Source: Pseudomonas nitroreducens TX1
Lineage (GTDB): Bacteria; Pseudomonadota; Gammaproteobacteria; Pseudomonadales; Pseudomonadaceae
Length of the DNA: 64,000 nucleotides
Direction: 5' to 3'
NCBI RefSeq assembly: GCF_000313755.1
Contig: NZ_AMZB01000134.1
Coordinates: 124,001-188,000, forward strand
Shown: piece after piece, positions 1 through 9,490 of the stretch
Layout of the letters: every line of letters starts with the position of its first letter
How positions within the stretch are numbered: the first letter of the stretch is position 1
The notes under the pieces: model-generated
Told to the model about the DNA's origin: nothing
What the model saw: only the letters and a program-made list of their open reading frames with translations
The model's database searches: none
Made by a program: the position numbers and the translations under genes

Positions 1-739
1 CGGCTGCGCAGAATTCGATGGCGAAGTCACGGTCGGAGACGCCATCCAGCGAGTTGCCGGAGATCGCTTCGAATCCCAGCAGTTCGCAGGTGATGGTCCG
101 GTCGATCGGGTAGGTGGTACCGGCCAGCGCGGCGCTGCCCAGGGGCATGCGGTTGGCGCGCTTGCGGCAGTCCACCAGGCGCTCGTAGTCGCGGCTGAGC
201 ATTTCGAACCAGGCCAGCAGATGGTGCCCGAAGGTCACCGGCTGCGCGGTCTGCAGGTGGGTGAAGCCGGGCATGATGGTGTCCGCTTCGGCTTCCGCCA
301 GGCCCAGCAGGCCCTGCTGCAGGCGGGTGATCTCGGCCAGGATCAGGTCGATCTCGTCGCGCAGCCACAGGCGGATGTCGGTGGCCACCTGGTCGTTGCG
401 CGAGCGGCCGGTGTGCAGCTTCTTGCCGGTGACGCCGATGCGGTCGGTCAGGCGCGCCTCGATGTTCATGTGCACGTCTTCCAGGTCGACGCGCCAGTCG
501 AAGGTGCCGGCCTCGATCTCGCTCTGGATCTGCTTGAGGCCGTCGATGATGGTGTCGCGCTCGCTGTCCGTCAGCACGCCGACCCTGGCCAGCATGGTGG
601 CGTGGGCCATGGAGCCCATGATGTCGTGGCGGTAGAGGCGCTTGTCGAAGTCGACGGAAGCGGTGAAACGGGCGACAAAGGCATCGACGGGCTCGCTGAA
701 GCGGCCGCCCCAGGACTGGTTGGTCTTCTCTACGCTCAT
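1..739 (-). CDS. argH: Argininosuccinate lyase, N-terminal part (truncated by window edge)
   Basis: Last step of arginine synthesis: cleaves argininosuccinate to arginine and fumarate in the cytosol. The visible 246 residues start [17 protein letters not shown], a near-invariant ArgH N-terminus, and include the substrate-binding stretch [12 protein letters not shown] and [12 protein letters not shown], hallmarks of the fumarase/aspartase superfamily. The GSSxMPxKxNP signature and catalytic serine lie further on, beyond the window. The ATG at 739 is preferred because the protein begins exactly as family members do; longer upstream reading has no similarity. It is transcribed divergently from algZ, as in P. 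aeruginosa. No defect is seen in the visible part. Confidence 0.96.
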   Translation of the reverse strand, partial: MSVEKTNQSWGGRFSEPVDAFVARFTASVDFDKRLYRHDIMGSMAHATMLARVGVLTDSERDTIIDGLKQIQSEIEAGTFDWRVDLEDVHMNIEARLTDRIGVTGKKLHTGRSRNDQVATDIRLWLRDEIDLILAEITRLQQGLLGLAEAEADTIMPGFTHLQTAQPVTFGHHLLAWFEMLSRDYERLVDCRKRANRMPLGSAALAGTTYPIDRTITCELLGFEAISGNSLDGVSDRDFAIEFCAA

Positions 740-973
740 GACTCTCTCTCGCTGAAACGGGCAGGCGCGGCGCGCGGCCTGCAGGAAGGGCAAAGTGCGA
801 CGATAATAGCAGGCTGCAGGGCAAAACCGGCGGCGCATTGGCGGGTTGGGACCGGGGAGCGGCGGGTCGATTGTCGCGGCTGACCCAGCCGATCATTGCG
901 CTGGCCGACAATTCCAGCCTTTTGCCATCACGCGGCGCTTGCCGCCAGGCAGGCGCTTACGGAAACTGCGTCG

Positions 974-2044
974 ATGTCCAGACTGACGAAGACCGGCGAC
1001 CAGCCGGCGACCAACGAAGACTTCTTCATTCCCGAACTCTGCCAGCCCGAGGCGCTGTTCAGCCTGGTGCTGCTGGCCGAGCTGCTGGTGCTCGTGCTGG
1101 TGCTTGCCGAGCCGATGACGCCCAGCTTCAACTGGGTACGCCTGGCGCTGTCGTCGCTGTTCGTGCAGTGGATCGTGCTGCTCTCGGCCGGTTTGCTCTG
1201 TCAGCTACGCCCGCTGATGGCGCGCTGGCCTGCGTGGTTTTCGGGCGTGCTCAGTTGTGCGCTGGTGATCCTGCTGACCCTGGCCTGCACCTGGGTGGCG
1301 GATTATTTCTCTCTCGGCGGGCCGATGTCGCGAACCGGCGAGGTCAACCTGTACCTGCGGCATGCGTTGATTGCGCTCATCATGTCCACGCTGTTGCTAC
1401 GCTACTTTTATCTCCAGAGCCAATGGCGACGGCAGGAGCAGGCTGAGCTGCGGGCACGGATCGAATCGCTGCAGGCGCGTATCCGTCCGCACTTCCTGTT
1501 CAACAGCCTGAACAGCATCGCCAGCCTGATCGAGATCGACCCGGGCAAGGCCGAGTTGGCGGTGTTGAATCTTTCGGACCTTTTCCGCGCCAGCCTGGCC
1601 AAACCTGGAACATTAATTTCCTGGGGGGAGGAACTTGAGCTGGCCAGACGCTATCTTTCCATTGAGCAGTTCCGTCTTGGCGACCGGTTGCAGATGGACT
1701 GGCAAGTGAACGGCGTACCCGATGGGGTGCCGATTCCACAGCTGACGCTGCAGCCGCTGCTCGAAAACTCACTGATTTATGGCATCCAGCCGCGCATCGA
1801 AGGCGGTCTGGTGAAAGTTGAGGCGGACTACCGTGACGGTGTGTTCCAGCTCTGCGTGAGCAACCCTTACGACGAATCGACCGAGACGCTGCCCAAGAAG
1901 GGGACCAGGCAGGCCCTGCAAAATATTGCAGCGCGACTTGCGGCACTTTTCGGGCCAAAAGCTAGTCTCACCGTCGAACGCCGTGACGGACGGCACTTCA
2001 CCTGTCTACGCTATCCATGTGCGCGTCTCATGCAGGAAGCCTGA
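974..2044 (+). CDS. algZ: AlgZ/FimS sensor histidine kinase (LytS-type)
   Basis: Inner-membrane sensor paired with AlgR, controlling alginate, type IV pili and twitching in P. aeruginosa. The 356-residue protein has hydrophobic segments at about 28-46, 56-76, 88-112 and 128-146, then a His_kinase domain with RIRPHFLFNSLNS (phospho-acceptor candidate His173) and an N-box-like QPLLENSLIYGI. Like other AlgZ proteins it lacks the usual glycine-rich G boxes of orthodox kinases; I did not see a DxGxG motif. ATG 974 was chosen because the 26 upstream codons are not conserved-looking and are rich in shadow sequence. It ends 4 bases before algR, indicating co-transcription. Confidence 0.92.
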   Translation: MSRLTKTGDQPATNEDFFIPELCQPEALFSLVLLAELLVLVLVLAEPMTPSFNWVRLALSSLFVQWIVLLSAGLLCQLRPLMARWPAWFSGVLSCALVILLTLACTWVADYFSLGGPMSRTGEVNLYLRHALIALIMSTLLLRYFYLQSQWRRQEQAELRARIESLQARIRPHFLFNSLNSIASLIEIDPGKAELAVLNLSDLFRASLAKPGTLISWGEELELARRYLSIEQFRLGDRLQMDWQVNGVPDGVPIPQLTLQPLLENSLIYGIQPRIEGGLVKVEADYRDGVFQLCVSNPYDESTETLPKKGTRQALQNIAARLAALFGPKASLTVERRDGRHFTCLRYPCARLMQEA

Positions 2045-2048
2045 GCTT

Positions 2049-2795
2049 ATGAATGTCCTGATCGTCGATGACGAACCCCTGGCGCGAGAGCGCCTGGCCC
2101 GGCTGGTGGGGCAACTGGACGGCTATCGCGTCCTCGAGCCATCCGCCAGCAATGGCGAAGAAGCGCTGACGCTGATCGACAGCCTGAAGCCGGATATCGT
2201 CCTGCTGGATATCCGCATGCCCGGCCTGGACGGGCTTCAGGTGGCCGCCAAGCTGTGCGAGCGCGAAGCCCCGCCCGCGGTGATCTTCTGCACCGCCCAT
2301 GATGAATTCGCCCTGGAGGCGTTCCAGGTCAGTGCGGTCGGCTACCTGGTCAAACCGGTCCGCAGCGAGGACCTGGCCGACGCCCTGAAGAAAGCCTCGC
2401 GGCCCAACCGCGTGCAGCTCGCGGCGCTGACCAAGCCTCCAGCCGCTGGCGGCCCCGGCCCTCGCAGCCATATCAGCGCGCGGACCCGCAAGGGTATCGA
2501 GCTGATTCCCCTGGAGGACGTGATCTTCTTCATAGCCGACCACAAGTACGTGACCCTGCGCCACGCGGGCGGTGAAGTGCTGCTGGACGAGCCGCTGAAG
2601 GCGCTGGAAGACGAGTTCGGTGATCGCTTCGTGCGTATCCACCGCAACGCGCTGGTCTCCCGCGAGCGCATCGAGCGCCTGCAGCGCACGCCGCTGGGGC
2701 ACTTCCAGCTCTACCTGAAAGGCCTCAACGGCGATGCGCTGACCGTCAGCCGCCGCCATGTCGCGGGCGTGCGGCGACTCATGCATAACCTGTAG
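2049..2795 (+). CDS. algR: AlgR response regulator (receiver + LytTR)
   Basis: DNA-binding response regulator of 248 residues, the same length as P. aeruginosa AlgR. The receiver domain (about 1-120) has the acidic pair DD7-8, phospho-acceptor Asp54 in VLLDIRMPGLDG and Lys in YLVKPVR. A LytTR domain follows (about 140-245) with FFIADHKYVTLRH and FVRIHRNALVSRERI. In P. aeruginosa it activates algD, fimU-pilVWXY1Y2E and hcnA and affects virulence and the diguanylate cyclase MucR. It overlaps the algZ translational unit (4-base gap) and is followed by a hairpin terminator before hemC. Confidence 0.95.
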   Translation: MNVLIVDDEPLARERLARLVGQLDGYRVLEPSASNGEEALTLIDSLKPDIVLLDIRMPGLDGLQVAAKLCEREAPPAVIFCTAHDEFALEAFQVSAVGYLVKPVRSEDLADALKKASRPNRVQLAALTKPPAAGGPGPRSHISARTRKGIELIPLEDVIFFIADHKYVTLRHAGGEVLLDEPLKALEDEFGDRFVRIHRNALVSRERIERLQRTPLGHFQLYLKGLNGDALTVSRRHVAGVRRLMHNL

Positions 2796-2817
2796 CGACA
2801 CAGTGCCGCAGCGCCTG

Positions 2818-2847
2818 AAGCCCGGGGGGCGGCCCCTGGGCTTTTCG
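2818..2847 (+). terminator. Hairpin terminator after algR
   Basis: A GC-rich hairpin opening with AAGCCC and closing with GGGCTTTTCG sits 23 bases after the algR stop and runs into a T-rich stretch. It should separate algZR from hemC, although hemC starts only 60 bases later. Confidence 0.65.
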
Positions 2848-2908
2848 TTTGCCTGAGCTGTTATCATGCGGGCACTTTCTTGCACGCTTCCTTTGCCTGG
2901 AAATGCCC

Positions 2909-3847
2909 ATGTCTCGCGAAATCCGTATCGCCACGCGCCAGAGCGCCCTGGCACTCTGGCAGGCCGAATACGTCAAGGCCCGCCTGGAAGAGGCCCACCA
3001 CGGCCTGACCGTGACCCTCCTGCCGATGACCAGCCGCGGCGACAAGCTGCTGGACGCGCCGCTGGCGAAAATCGGCGGCAAGGGGCTGTTCGTCAAGGAG
3101 CTGGAAACCGCCCTGCTGGAGAACGAAGCGGACATCGCCGTGCACTCCATGAAGGACGTGCCGATGGACTTCCCCGAAGGCCTGGGCCTGTACTGCATCT
3201 GCGAACGTGAAGACCCGCGCGACGCCTTCGTCTCCAACACCTACGCGAGCCTCGACGACCTGCCCGCCGGCAGCGTGGTCGGTACCTCGAGCCTGCGCCG
3301 CCAGGCCCAGCTGCTGGCCAGTCGTCCCGACCTGCAGATCCGCTTCCTGCGCGGCAACGTCAACACCCGTCTGGCCAAGCTCGATGCCGGCGAGTATGAC
3401 GCGATCATTCTCGCCGCCGCCGGCCTGATCCGCCTTGGCTTCGAAGACCGCATCCGCTCCTCCATCAGCGTCGAAGCCAGCCTGCCGGCAGGCGGGCAGG
3501 GCGCGGTGGGCATCGAGTGTCGTACCGCCGATGCGGAAATCCACGCCCTGCTGCAACCGCTGCATCACCGTGAGACCGCCCTGCGGGTGACCGCCGAACG
3601 CGCGCTGAACAAGCGCCTGAATGGCGGCTGTCAGGTGCCCATCGCCTGCTACGCCATCCTCGAAGGCGATGAGCTGTGGTTGCGTGGCCTGGTCGGCCAG
3701 CCCGACGGCACCGAACTGCTGCGCGCCGAAGCCCGTGCGCCGTTTGCCGAAGCCCAAGCCCTGGGCGTGAAGGTCGCCGAAGACCTGCTGGGACAGGGCG
3801 CCCGGGAAATCCTCGACGCGGTCTACGGCGAGGCCGGCCACCCGTGA
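2909..3847 (+). CDS. hemC: Hydroxymethylbilane synthase (porphobilinogen deaminase)
   Basis: Polymerises four porphobilinogen molecules into hydroxymethylbilane in heme/siroheme synthesis. The 312-residue protein shows [13 protein letters not shown] at the start, Asp83 in AVHSMKDVP (the catalytic aspartate, E. coli Asp84), [10 protein letters not shown] for substrate binding, and Cys241 in NGGCQVPIA, the attachment site of the dipyrromethane cofactor. ATG 2909 gives the conserved [14 protein letters not shown] start; an in-frame ATG 60 bases upstream would add non-conserved residues. The stop overlaps the GTG of hemD by the sequence GTGA, so the two are translationally coupled. Confidence 0.96.
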   Translation: MSREIRIATRQSALALWQAEYVKARLEEAHHGLTVTLLPMTSRGDKLLDAPLAKIGGKGLFVKELETALLENEADIAVHSMKDVPMDFPEGLGLYCICEREDPRDAFVSNTYASLDDLPAGSVVGTSSLRRQAQLLASRPDLQIRFLRGNVNTRLAKLDAGEYDAIILAAAGLIRLGFEDRIRSSISVEASLPAGGQGAVGIECRTADAEIHALLQPLHHRETALRVTAERALNKRLNGGCQVPIACYAILEGDELWLRGLVGQPDGTELLRAEARAPFAEAQALGVKVAEDLLGQGAREILDAVYGEAGHP

Positions 3848-4602
3848 GCCGCTGGCGGCTGCTGCTGACCCGTCCCGAAGAGGATTGCGCGGCGCTCGCC
3901 GTCACCCTCGCCGAACACGGAATCCACGGCGACTGCTTGCCTTTGCTGGCGATCACGCCGCGCGAAGAGACACCCGTCGAGCGCAGCCTGATTCTTGACC
4001 TGGACCGCTACTGCGCGGTTATCGTGGTCAGCAAGCCCGCGGCGCGCCTGGGTCTGGAGCGGGTCGACCGCTACTGGCCGCAAGCACCGCTGACCCAGCG
4101 CTGGTTCACTGTCGGCGCCGCCACGGCGGCTATCCTCGAAGACTACGGTCTGGATGTGGTCTGCCCGCAGGACGGCGACGACAGCGAGGCCCTGCTGGCC
4201 CTGCCCGAGTTCGCGCAGGCCCTGCAGGTGCATGATCCGAAGGTGCTGATCATGCGCGGCGAGAGTGGCCGAGAATTCCTCGCCGAGCGCCTGCGCGGCC
4301 AAGGCGTGGCGGTCGACTATCTGGAACTCTACCGGCGCGAAATGCCGGCTTATCCCCGGGGCGAATTGCTGCGGCGAATCCAGGGGGAGCGTTTGAACGC
4401 CATCGCGGTCAGTAGTGGGCAGGGGCTGGAGCACCTGCGTCAGCTGGCGGCGGAGGATTGGCCGCAAGTGAGCGTCATGCCGTTGTTCGTGCCCAGCCCG
4501 CGAGTGGCAGAGCAGGCGCGGGAGATGGGCGCGCTGCAAGTAATCGATTGCCGTGGCGCCAGCCCAGCGGCATTAATGGAAGCGTTGAGAAGCGCCGACT
4601 AG
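3844..4602 (+). CDS. hemD: Uroporphyrinogen-III synthase
   Basis: Closes and rearranges hydroxymethylbilane to uroporphyrinogen III. The 252-residue protein starts at a GTG overlapping the hemC stop and reads [18 protein letters not shown], the usual HemD opening. It shows the weakly conserved bilobal pattern of the family, for example [32 protein letters not shown] and YRREMP. Family members are poorly conserved, so gene order (hemC before, hemX after) supports the call. Confidence 0.93.
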   Translation: MSRWRLLLTRPEEDCAALAVTLAEHGIHGDCLPLLAITPREETPVERSLILDLDRYCAVIVVSKPAARLGLERVDRYWPQAPLTQRWFTVGAATAAILEDYGLDVVCPQDGDDSEALLALPEFAQALQVHDPKVLIMRGESGREFLAERLRGQGVAVDYLELYRREMPAYPRGELLRRIQGERLNAIAVSSGQGLEHLRQLAAEDWPQVSVMPLFVPSPRVAEQAREMGALQVIDCRGASPAALMEALRSAD

Positions 4603-4629
4603 AACAATTTTCGAGCGAAGGATGGATCT

Positions 4630-5742
4630 GTGAGCGAAGCCGTCACTCCCCAAGAGACTTCACCAACATCGTCCAGTCCGGCCGCAGCGCCGGCCCCGCG
4701 CAAGGGCGGCACGGGCATCGCCCTGCTGGCCCTGCTGGTCGGCGCCGCCGGCCTCGCCGCCGGTGGCTGGGGTGTCTGGCAGGTCCAGCAACTCAAGGGC
4801 GCCGAGCAGCAACGCGCCGCGCAGCTGGAAGACGCCCGCGCGCAGGCGCAGGCCGTCCAGAGCGCCAATGCGGCGTTGGACAAGCGTCTGGATAGCCTGC
4901 CCAACCCCGATGAACTCGAAGCCCGCCGTCGCCTGGTGGTTGAACTGCAGGGCGACCAGCAGCAACTCGCCAAGCAGGTCAAGCAGGTGCTGGGGCAGGG
5001 CCGCCAGCAGTGGCGGCTGGCTGAGTCCGAGCACCTGCTGCGCCTGGCAGCGCTGCGTCTCTCCGCACTGCAGGATATCGACAGCGCCACCGAGTTGGTC
5101 CAGGGCGCGGACGACATCCTCCGCGTGACCAATGATCCGGGCGCCTTTGCCGCGCGCGCGCAACTGGCCAAGAGCCTCGAAGCGCTGCGTGCGCTGCCGC
5201 GTCCCGACCGCACCGGATTGTTCCTGCAATTGGGCGCGCTGCGTGACCAGGCGGCCCAGCTGCAACCGCTGAATCCCGCCTTCAAGCCCTCTGACACGAC
5301 CACTGGGCCGAACACCGCCTGGAGCGACGGCAACGATCGCTGGAGCGAGTGGTGGGATCGTGTCTCGCAATACGTGCGCATCGACTTCAACGCAGGCCAG
5401 GATATTCGTCCGCTGCTTTCCGGTCAGCAGCTGGATCGCGTCCGTCTCGCCCTGAGCCTCGCCCTGGAACAGGCGCAATGGGCCGCGCTGAATGGCAAGC
5501 AGGACGTCTACCAGCAGGCCTTGAAGCAGGCCAAACAGATTGTCGGCGATTTCTTCAACGCCGACCTCGCCGACAGCCGCGCGCTGGTTGCGCGCCTGGA
5601 TGAACTCAGTGGCCAGGCGGTCAGCGTGCAGACGCCGGACCTCGGCCCGGCCCTGAGCTCGCTGCAGGCCTACCTGTCGCGCCGCGAGAACGCGGTGCAG
5701 CAGCAGGAGGCGGTGGCGCCGGACGCGGGGATCCAGCCATGA
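4630..5742 (+). CDS. hemX: HemX-like uroporphyrinogen-III C-methyltransferase family membrane protein
   Basis: 370 residues: a low-complexity cytoplasmic head rich in Pro, Ala and Ser, one membrane span at about 27-48 (GIALLALLVGAAGLAAGGWGVW), then a long periplasmic helical region with Gln/Ala-rich coiled coil at about 50-130. Despite the family name it lacks the SAM-binding methyltransferase motifs, so enzymatic activity is doubtful; a scaffold or accessory role in tetrapyrrole synthesis is usually assumed. The start is GTG at 4630 with GGATG-type spacing upstream. It overlaps hemY by four bases (ATGA). Confidence 0.88.
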   Translation: MSEAVTPQETSPTSSSPAAAPAPRKGGTGIALLALLVGAAGLAAGGWGVWQVQQLKGAEQQRAAQLEDARAQAQAVQSANAALDKRLDSLPNPDELEARRRLVVELQGDQQQLAKQVKQVLGQGRQQWRLAESEHLLRLAALRLSALQDIDSATELVQGADDILRVTNDPGAFAARAQLAKSLEALRALPRPDRTGLFLQLGALRDQAAQLQPLNPAFKPSDTTTGPNTAWSDGNDRWSEWWDRVSQYVRIDFNAGQDIRPLLSGQQLDRVRLALSLALEQAQWAALNGKQDVYQQALKQAKQIVGDFFNADLADSRALVARLDELSGQAVSVQTPDLGPALSSLQAYLSRRENAVQQQEAVAPDAGIQP

Positions 5743-6971
5743 GCCGCGTCTATGTCCTGGTCCTCGCCGTGATCCTGGCGGCCACGCTGGTCGGCCTGGC
5801 TGTGGCCGAGCAATCCGGCTACGTGCTGATCGCCTACAAGAGCTTCCGCTACGAATCCAGCCTGTGGACCTTCCTCGCGCTCCTGGCGCTGCTCTGGGTG
5901 ATCTACCTCGCCGTGCGCCTGGTCCTGCGCCTGCTGGGGGTCTCCGGCCGTGTCGTCAACCCCTGGTCGCGCTTCAACCGTCGTCGCCGCTCGCAACTGG
6001 CTGAGGAACACGGCCAGCGCGACCTCGCCGAGGGCCATTGGGCGCAGGCGCTGCGTCACCTGCGCCGCGCTGCCGAGTTGAGCGACCGTCCGCTGCCGCA
6101 TTACCTGGGTGCCGCCCGCGCGGCCAACGAACTGGGCAAGACCGAGGAATGTGACGAGCTGCTGGACCGCGCCCAGGAGCGCGAGCCCGGCGCCGAACTA
6201 GCGGTCGGCCTGACCCGCGCCCAGTTGTTGATCAACCGTGGCGACTTCAGTCACGCCCGCGTGGTGCTGGACCAGTTGCACCAGGACCACCCGCGGCATC
6301 CGACCGTGCTGCGCCTGCTCCAGCAGCTCTATGTCAGCCTCCACGAATGGCAGGCGCTATGCGTGCTGTTGCCCGAGCTGCGCAAGGAGCGCGTGCTGCA
6401 GAACGCCGAACTGGCGGACCTGGAGCGCCGCACCTGGATGGCCGCGCTGGGCGAGGCGGGCGAGCAGGGTATCGGCCAGGGCGAAAGCAGCCTGCAACCG
6501 CTGACCCAGCGTTGGCAGAACGTGCCTTCCAATCTTCGCGCACAGCCGCCGCTGGTAGCCGCCTATGCCGAGCAACTGCTGCGCCTGGGGGCGCCGGAAG
6601 AAGCCGAGGAGGTGCTGCGCAAGGCCCTCAAGGAAGGCTACGACAGCCGCCTGGTGCATCTCTATGGCCGTGCCCGAGGCCGCGATGCCGCGCACCAGTT
6701 GAAAACTGCCGAAGGTTGGCTGAAGCAGCATGGCGAAGATCCCGAACTGCTGCTCACCCTCGGTCGCCTGAGCCTGCAGAACAAGCTGTGGGGCAAGGCG
6801 CGCGAGTACCTGGAAGCCAGCCTGGCCCGCCAGCGCAGTGCTGAAACCTGTGCCGAACTGGCACGCCTGCTGGCGCAGCTGGGCGAAGTGGAGCGCAGTA
6901 ACCAGTTGTTCCAGGAAGGCCTTGGACTGCTCGCGCCGCCGGTATCGCTACCGGTCGCCGTGCGCGCCTGA
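5739..6971 (+). CDS. hemY: HemY-type TPR membrane protein
   Basis: 410 residues with two N-terminal membrane spans (about 5-25 and 40-65; SLWTFLALLALLWVIYLAVRLVL) followed by tetratricopeptide repeats from about 95 to the end, e.g. EGHWAQALRHLRRAAELSDRPLPHYLGAARAA. This is the enterobacterial HemY_N family, not the protoporphyrinogen oxidase also called HemY. Function is unproven beyond its constant linkage to hemCDX; recent work on the family points to control of heme synthesis protein stability or complex assembly. The ATG overlaps the hemX stop. It closes the operon and is followed by a strong hairpin. Confidence 0.9.
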   Translation: MSRVYVLVLAVILAATLVGLAVAEQSGYVLIAYKSFRYESSLWTFLALLALLWVIYLAVRLVLRLLGVSGRVVNPWSRFNRRRRSQLAEEHGQRDLAEGHWAQALRHLRRAAELSDRPLPHYLGAARAANELGKTEECDELLDRAQEREPGAELAVGLTRAQLLINRGDFSHARVVLDQLHQDHPRHPTVLRLLQQLYVSLHEWQALCVLLPELRKERVLQNAELADLERRTWMAALGEAGEQGIGQGESSLQPLTQRWQNVPSNLRAQPPLVAAYAEQLLRLGAPEEAEEVLRKALKEGYDSRLVHLYGRARGRDAAHQLKTAEGWLKQHGEDPELLLTLGRLSLQNKLWGKAREYLEASLARQRSAETCAELARLLAQLGEVERSNQLFQEGLGLLAPPVSLPVAVRA

Positions 6972-6991
6972 CCTGCGTCGGCGGAAGTGAA

Positions 6992-7020
6992 ACGGCGCCC
7001 TCGGGCGCCGTTCTCGTTTT
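6992..7020. terminator. Bidirectional terminator between hemY and the converging dehydrogenase gene
   Basis: A near-perfect hairpin, ACGGCGCC / GGCGCCGT with a CTCG loop, is followed by TCTCGTTTT on the plus strand. Being symmetrical and lying between convergent stops, it can serve both genes, although the minus-strand copy lacks a strong T tract. Confidence 0.75.
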
Positions 7021-8105
7021 CAGGGGTTGCCGTAGTGAATGCGGTAGATCGCGCCGTTCTGGTCATCGCTGACCAATAGCGAGCCGTCTGGCGCCACCAG
7101 TACATCCGCCGGCCGCCCCAGCACCTCGCCGCTCTTGTCGAGCCAGCCTTCGGCGAACACGCTCTGGCGTTTCAGCGTCCCATCGTCGTTGAGCTCGACG
7201 CGCTTTACCCGATAGCCGATCTTCTGCGTCCTATTCCACGATCCGTGTTCGGCAATGAACAGGCTGTTGCGGTATTCGGCGGGGAACTGCTCGCCGGTGT
7301 AGAAGCGCAGCCCCAGCGCGGCCACGTGGGGGCCCAGTTTGGCGACTGGCGGAGTGAAGGCGGAGCAGGGTTTCTTACCTTCCTCAGGGTCGGCGATGTC
7401 GCCCTGGTGGCAGTCCGGATAGCCGAAGTCCTCGCCCATCCTGCTGACCTTGTTCAGCTCGTCATCGGGCTTGTCGTCGCCGAGCATGTCGCGTCCGTTG
7501 TCGGTGAACCACAGCTGCCTGGTCTGCGGGTGCCAGGTGAAGCCGACGGTATTGCGAATGCCGTAGGCGACCACTTGCCGCGCGCTGCCATCGGCGTTCA
7601 TGCGCTGCAGGTTGGCGTATTGCTCGCGGTCCGGGCGACAGATGTTGCACGGTGCGCCGACCGGTACGTAGAGCTTGTCGTCCGGGCCGAAGGCGATGAA
7701 TTTCCAACCGTGCGCGGTTTCCTTCGGAAACTGTACCGGCAGTTCTTCGGCCTTTGGCGGTGCGTCGAGGTGCGCTTCGATGTCGCGCAACACGACGATG
7801 CGATTGATCGAGGAAACGTACAGATCTCCCTTGTGGAAGGTTACGCCCACGGGTGTCTGCAGACCGCTGGCGAGCCCCTTTATCTGGCCATCGGGCGTCA
7901 CCGCATAAACCTTGTCGGAAGAGCGGCTGCCCACGAACAGCGTGCCGTTCTCGCCCCAGGCCATGGCGCGGGCGCCTGGCACCTGGTCGGTGAGCAGGCT
8001 GATGCCGAAGCCTTCTGGCAGTCGGATCTGGCTGAGATCTACGGCAGCAATTGCTGGTACTGCTGTCAGGGAAAGCAGTGAGCAAAGTAGGAAATGACGA
8101 CGCAT
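7020..8105 (-). CDS. Periplasmic PQQ-dependent sugar dehydrogenase-like / L-sorbosone dehydrogenase-type beta-propeller
   Basis: 361 residues with a clean Sec signal peptide (MRRHFLLCSLLSLTAVPAIAA, cleavage after about residue 21). The mature part is a six-bladed beta-propeller of the soluble glucose dehydrogenase / sorbosone dehydrogenase superfamily, with ENGTLFVGSRSSDKVYAV, RNTVGFTWHP, LWFTDNGRD and AEHGSWNRT. Cofactor use (PQQ or none) and substrate are not shown by sequence. Four cysteines near CNICRPD and YPDCHQGD could form periplasmic disulfides, and the next gene upstream is dsbH. It sits between hemY and dsbH, a position where I do not recall a gene in P. aeruginosa. Confidence 0.85.
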   Translation of the reverse strand: MRRHFLLCSLLSLTAVPAIAAVDLSQIRLPEGFGISLLTDQVPGARAMAWGENGTLFVGSRSSDKVYAVTPDGQIKGLASGLQTPVGVTFHKGDLYVSSINRIVVLRDIEAHLDAPPKAEELPVQFPKETAHGWKFIAFGPDDKLYVPVGAPCNICRPDREQYANLQRMNADGSARQVVAYGIRNTVGFTWHPQTRQLWFTDNGRDMLGDDKPDDELNKVSRMGEDFGYPDCHQGDIADPEEGKKPCSAFTPPVAKLGPHVAALGLRFYTGEQFPAEYRNSLFIAEHGSWNRTQKIGYRVKRVELNDDGTLKRQSVFAEGWLDKSGEVLGRPADVLVAPDGSLLVSDDQNGAIYRIHYGNP

Positions 8106-8221
8106 GGCATGGATTCCCGGATGAGTACCATGGCCAGTCTAGACAGGCGCCTTGAACTGATCGGCCTGTTTCCTCTACCGTAGCGGCCTTTCCTGCAACA
8201 GCGCTTTTCAGCGGAGCCGCC

Positions 8222-8707
8222 ATGAACCTGGCCAGCCCTCGTTCCCTGTTCTTCCTTGCTTTCCTCGCTTGCGTCGCCATGCTCGGCACCGGCTTCTACC
8301 TGCAGTACATGGTCGGCCTGGAACCTTGCCCGCTGTGCATCCTGCAGCGCATCTTCTTCGCCGGCTGCGGTCTGTTCTCCCTGATCGCTGCGCTGCACGG
8401 TCGTGCGCCGCGCGTGTACTCGGTGCTGATCCTGCTCAGCGCCCTGGCTGGCGCCGGCACCGCGGGCCGCCAGGTATGGCTGCAGACCCTGCCGCCGGAC
8501 CAGTTGCCGTCCTGCCTGCCGCCGCTGGAATACATGATGGAAAGCATGCCCTATGCCGACATCATCTGGACCATGTTCCACGGTTCGGCCGATTGCGCCG
8601 AGGTGTCCTGGACCCTGCTCGGCCTGAGCATTCCGGAGTGGAGTCTGCTGGCCTTCATCGGCTTCGCCCTGTTCGCCATCGTGCAGTTCTTCCGCCGCCG
8701 CGGCTGA
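8222..8707 (+). CDS. dsbH: DsbB-family disulfide bond formation protein (DsbH)
   Basis: Inner-membrane quinone-linked oxidase that reoxidises DsbA. 161 residues with four membrane spans (about 8-28, 43-60, 66-82, 133-155). The two essential cysteine pairs are present: Cys36-Pro-Leu-Cys39 ([10 protein letters not shown]) and the second periplasmic loop pair Cys98/Cys125 (LPSCLPP and SADCAEV). Arg43 of the quinone-binding LQRxF motif follows the first pair. Many pseudomonads carry two DsbB-like proteins; the position upstream of algQ corresponds to DsbH. Confidence 0.92.
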   Translation: MNLASPRSLFFLAFLACVAMLGTGFYLQYMVGLEPCPLCILQRIFFAGCGLFSLIAALHGRAPRVYSVLILLSALAGAGTAGRQVWLQTLPPDQLPSCLPPLEYMMESMPYADIIWTMFHGSADCAEVSWTLLGLSIPEWSLLAFIGFALFAIVQFFRRRG

Positions 8708-8964
8708 GCGTCGCATCTCACTTCGCCATGGCCTGCGCCTCATCGGCGCAGGCCAGAGGCGTCGCGGTCTATCGATTAAACGCTCGTATGAATTTTCCCG
8801 ATGCCTGTGTCTTGAAGGCGTTAACGGGCGGGCATACTCTGGTTTTCCACTCCGTCGGAAAGCCGCCGCCGAACAAGGTTCATACATCGCGGACGTCGAG
8901 ATTCGACAGAATATTGTCCCGGGGCGGACTTTGCCGGGACGGCGAAAAGGGAAGTGAGGACAAC

Positions 8965-9432
8965 ATGCTCGAGAGCTGCCGTAATGCCCAGGAACGTTGG
9001 GGAGGCGTACACCAGCTGATCGACCGCTGGTTGCGGGATCGACATGAATTGGTCCGGGCATTCGACTCCCTGGACGGTGTCCAGGCGCCGAAGACCAACG
9101 CCGAAAATCTCCAGAACTTCTGCCAGCTCCTGCTCGACTACGTGTCGGCGGGTCACTTCGAAGTCTACGAACAGCTGATGAACGAGGCGCAGGCCTTCGG
9201 CGATACGCGCGGCCTGGAACTGGCCAAGCAGATCTACCCGCGGCTGGAGACCATCACCGCCAACGCGCTTAACTTCAATGATCGCTGCGACAATGGTGAT
9301 TGCCGCGAAGGCACTTGCCTGACCAGCGAGCTGAAGACCCTGCGTCAGCAACTGCACGAACGTTTCGAGCTGGAAGACTGCCTGATCGAAGTGCTGCACA
9401 ACTCGCACGAGCAGAAAGCCGTCACGGCCTGA
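8965..9432 (+). CDS. algQ: AlgQ/Rsd-family anti-sigma-70 regulator
   Basis: 155-residue all-helical regulator of the Rsd/AlgQ family, which binds region 4 of RpoD and in pseudomonads affects alginate, polyphosphate/Ndk and pyoverdine genes. It shows the family start [30 protein letters not shown] and the [18 protein letters not shown] segment. A cysteine cluster ([13 protein letters not shown]) is near residue 113. ATG 8965 follows GAAGTGAGGA, a usable ribosome binding site; longer in-frame reading back through dsbH is an artefact. A hairpin terminator follows the stop. Confidence 0.93.
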   Translation: MLESCRNAQERWGGVHQLIDRWLRDRHELVRAFDSLDGVQAPKTNAENLQNFCQLLLDYVSAGHFEVYEQLMNEAQAFGDTRGLELAKQIYPRLETITANALNFNDRCDNGDCREGTCLTSELKTLRQQLHERFELEDCLIEVLHNSHEQKAVTA

Positions 9433-9451
9433 TCGTCGAGTTGCCCGATGG

Positions 9452-9490
9452 CGGCGCGAGCGCTTGAAGCACTCGCGCCGTTTTCGTTTC
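9452..9490 (+). terminator. Intrinsic terminator after algQ
   Basis: Long hairpin CGGCGCGAG / CTCGCGCCG with an extra inner CGCTT/GAAGC pairing, followed by TTTTCGTTT, 20 bases beyond the algQ stop. Confidence 0.85.
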
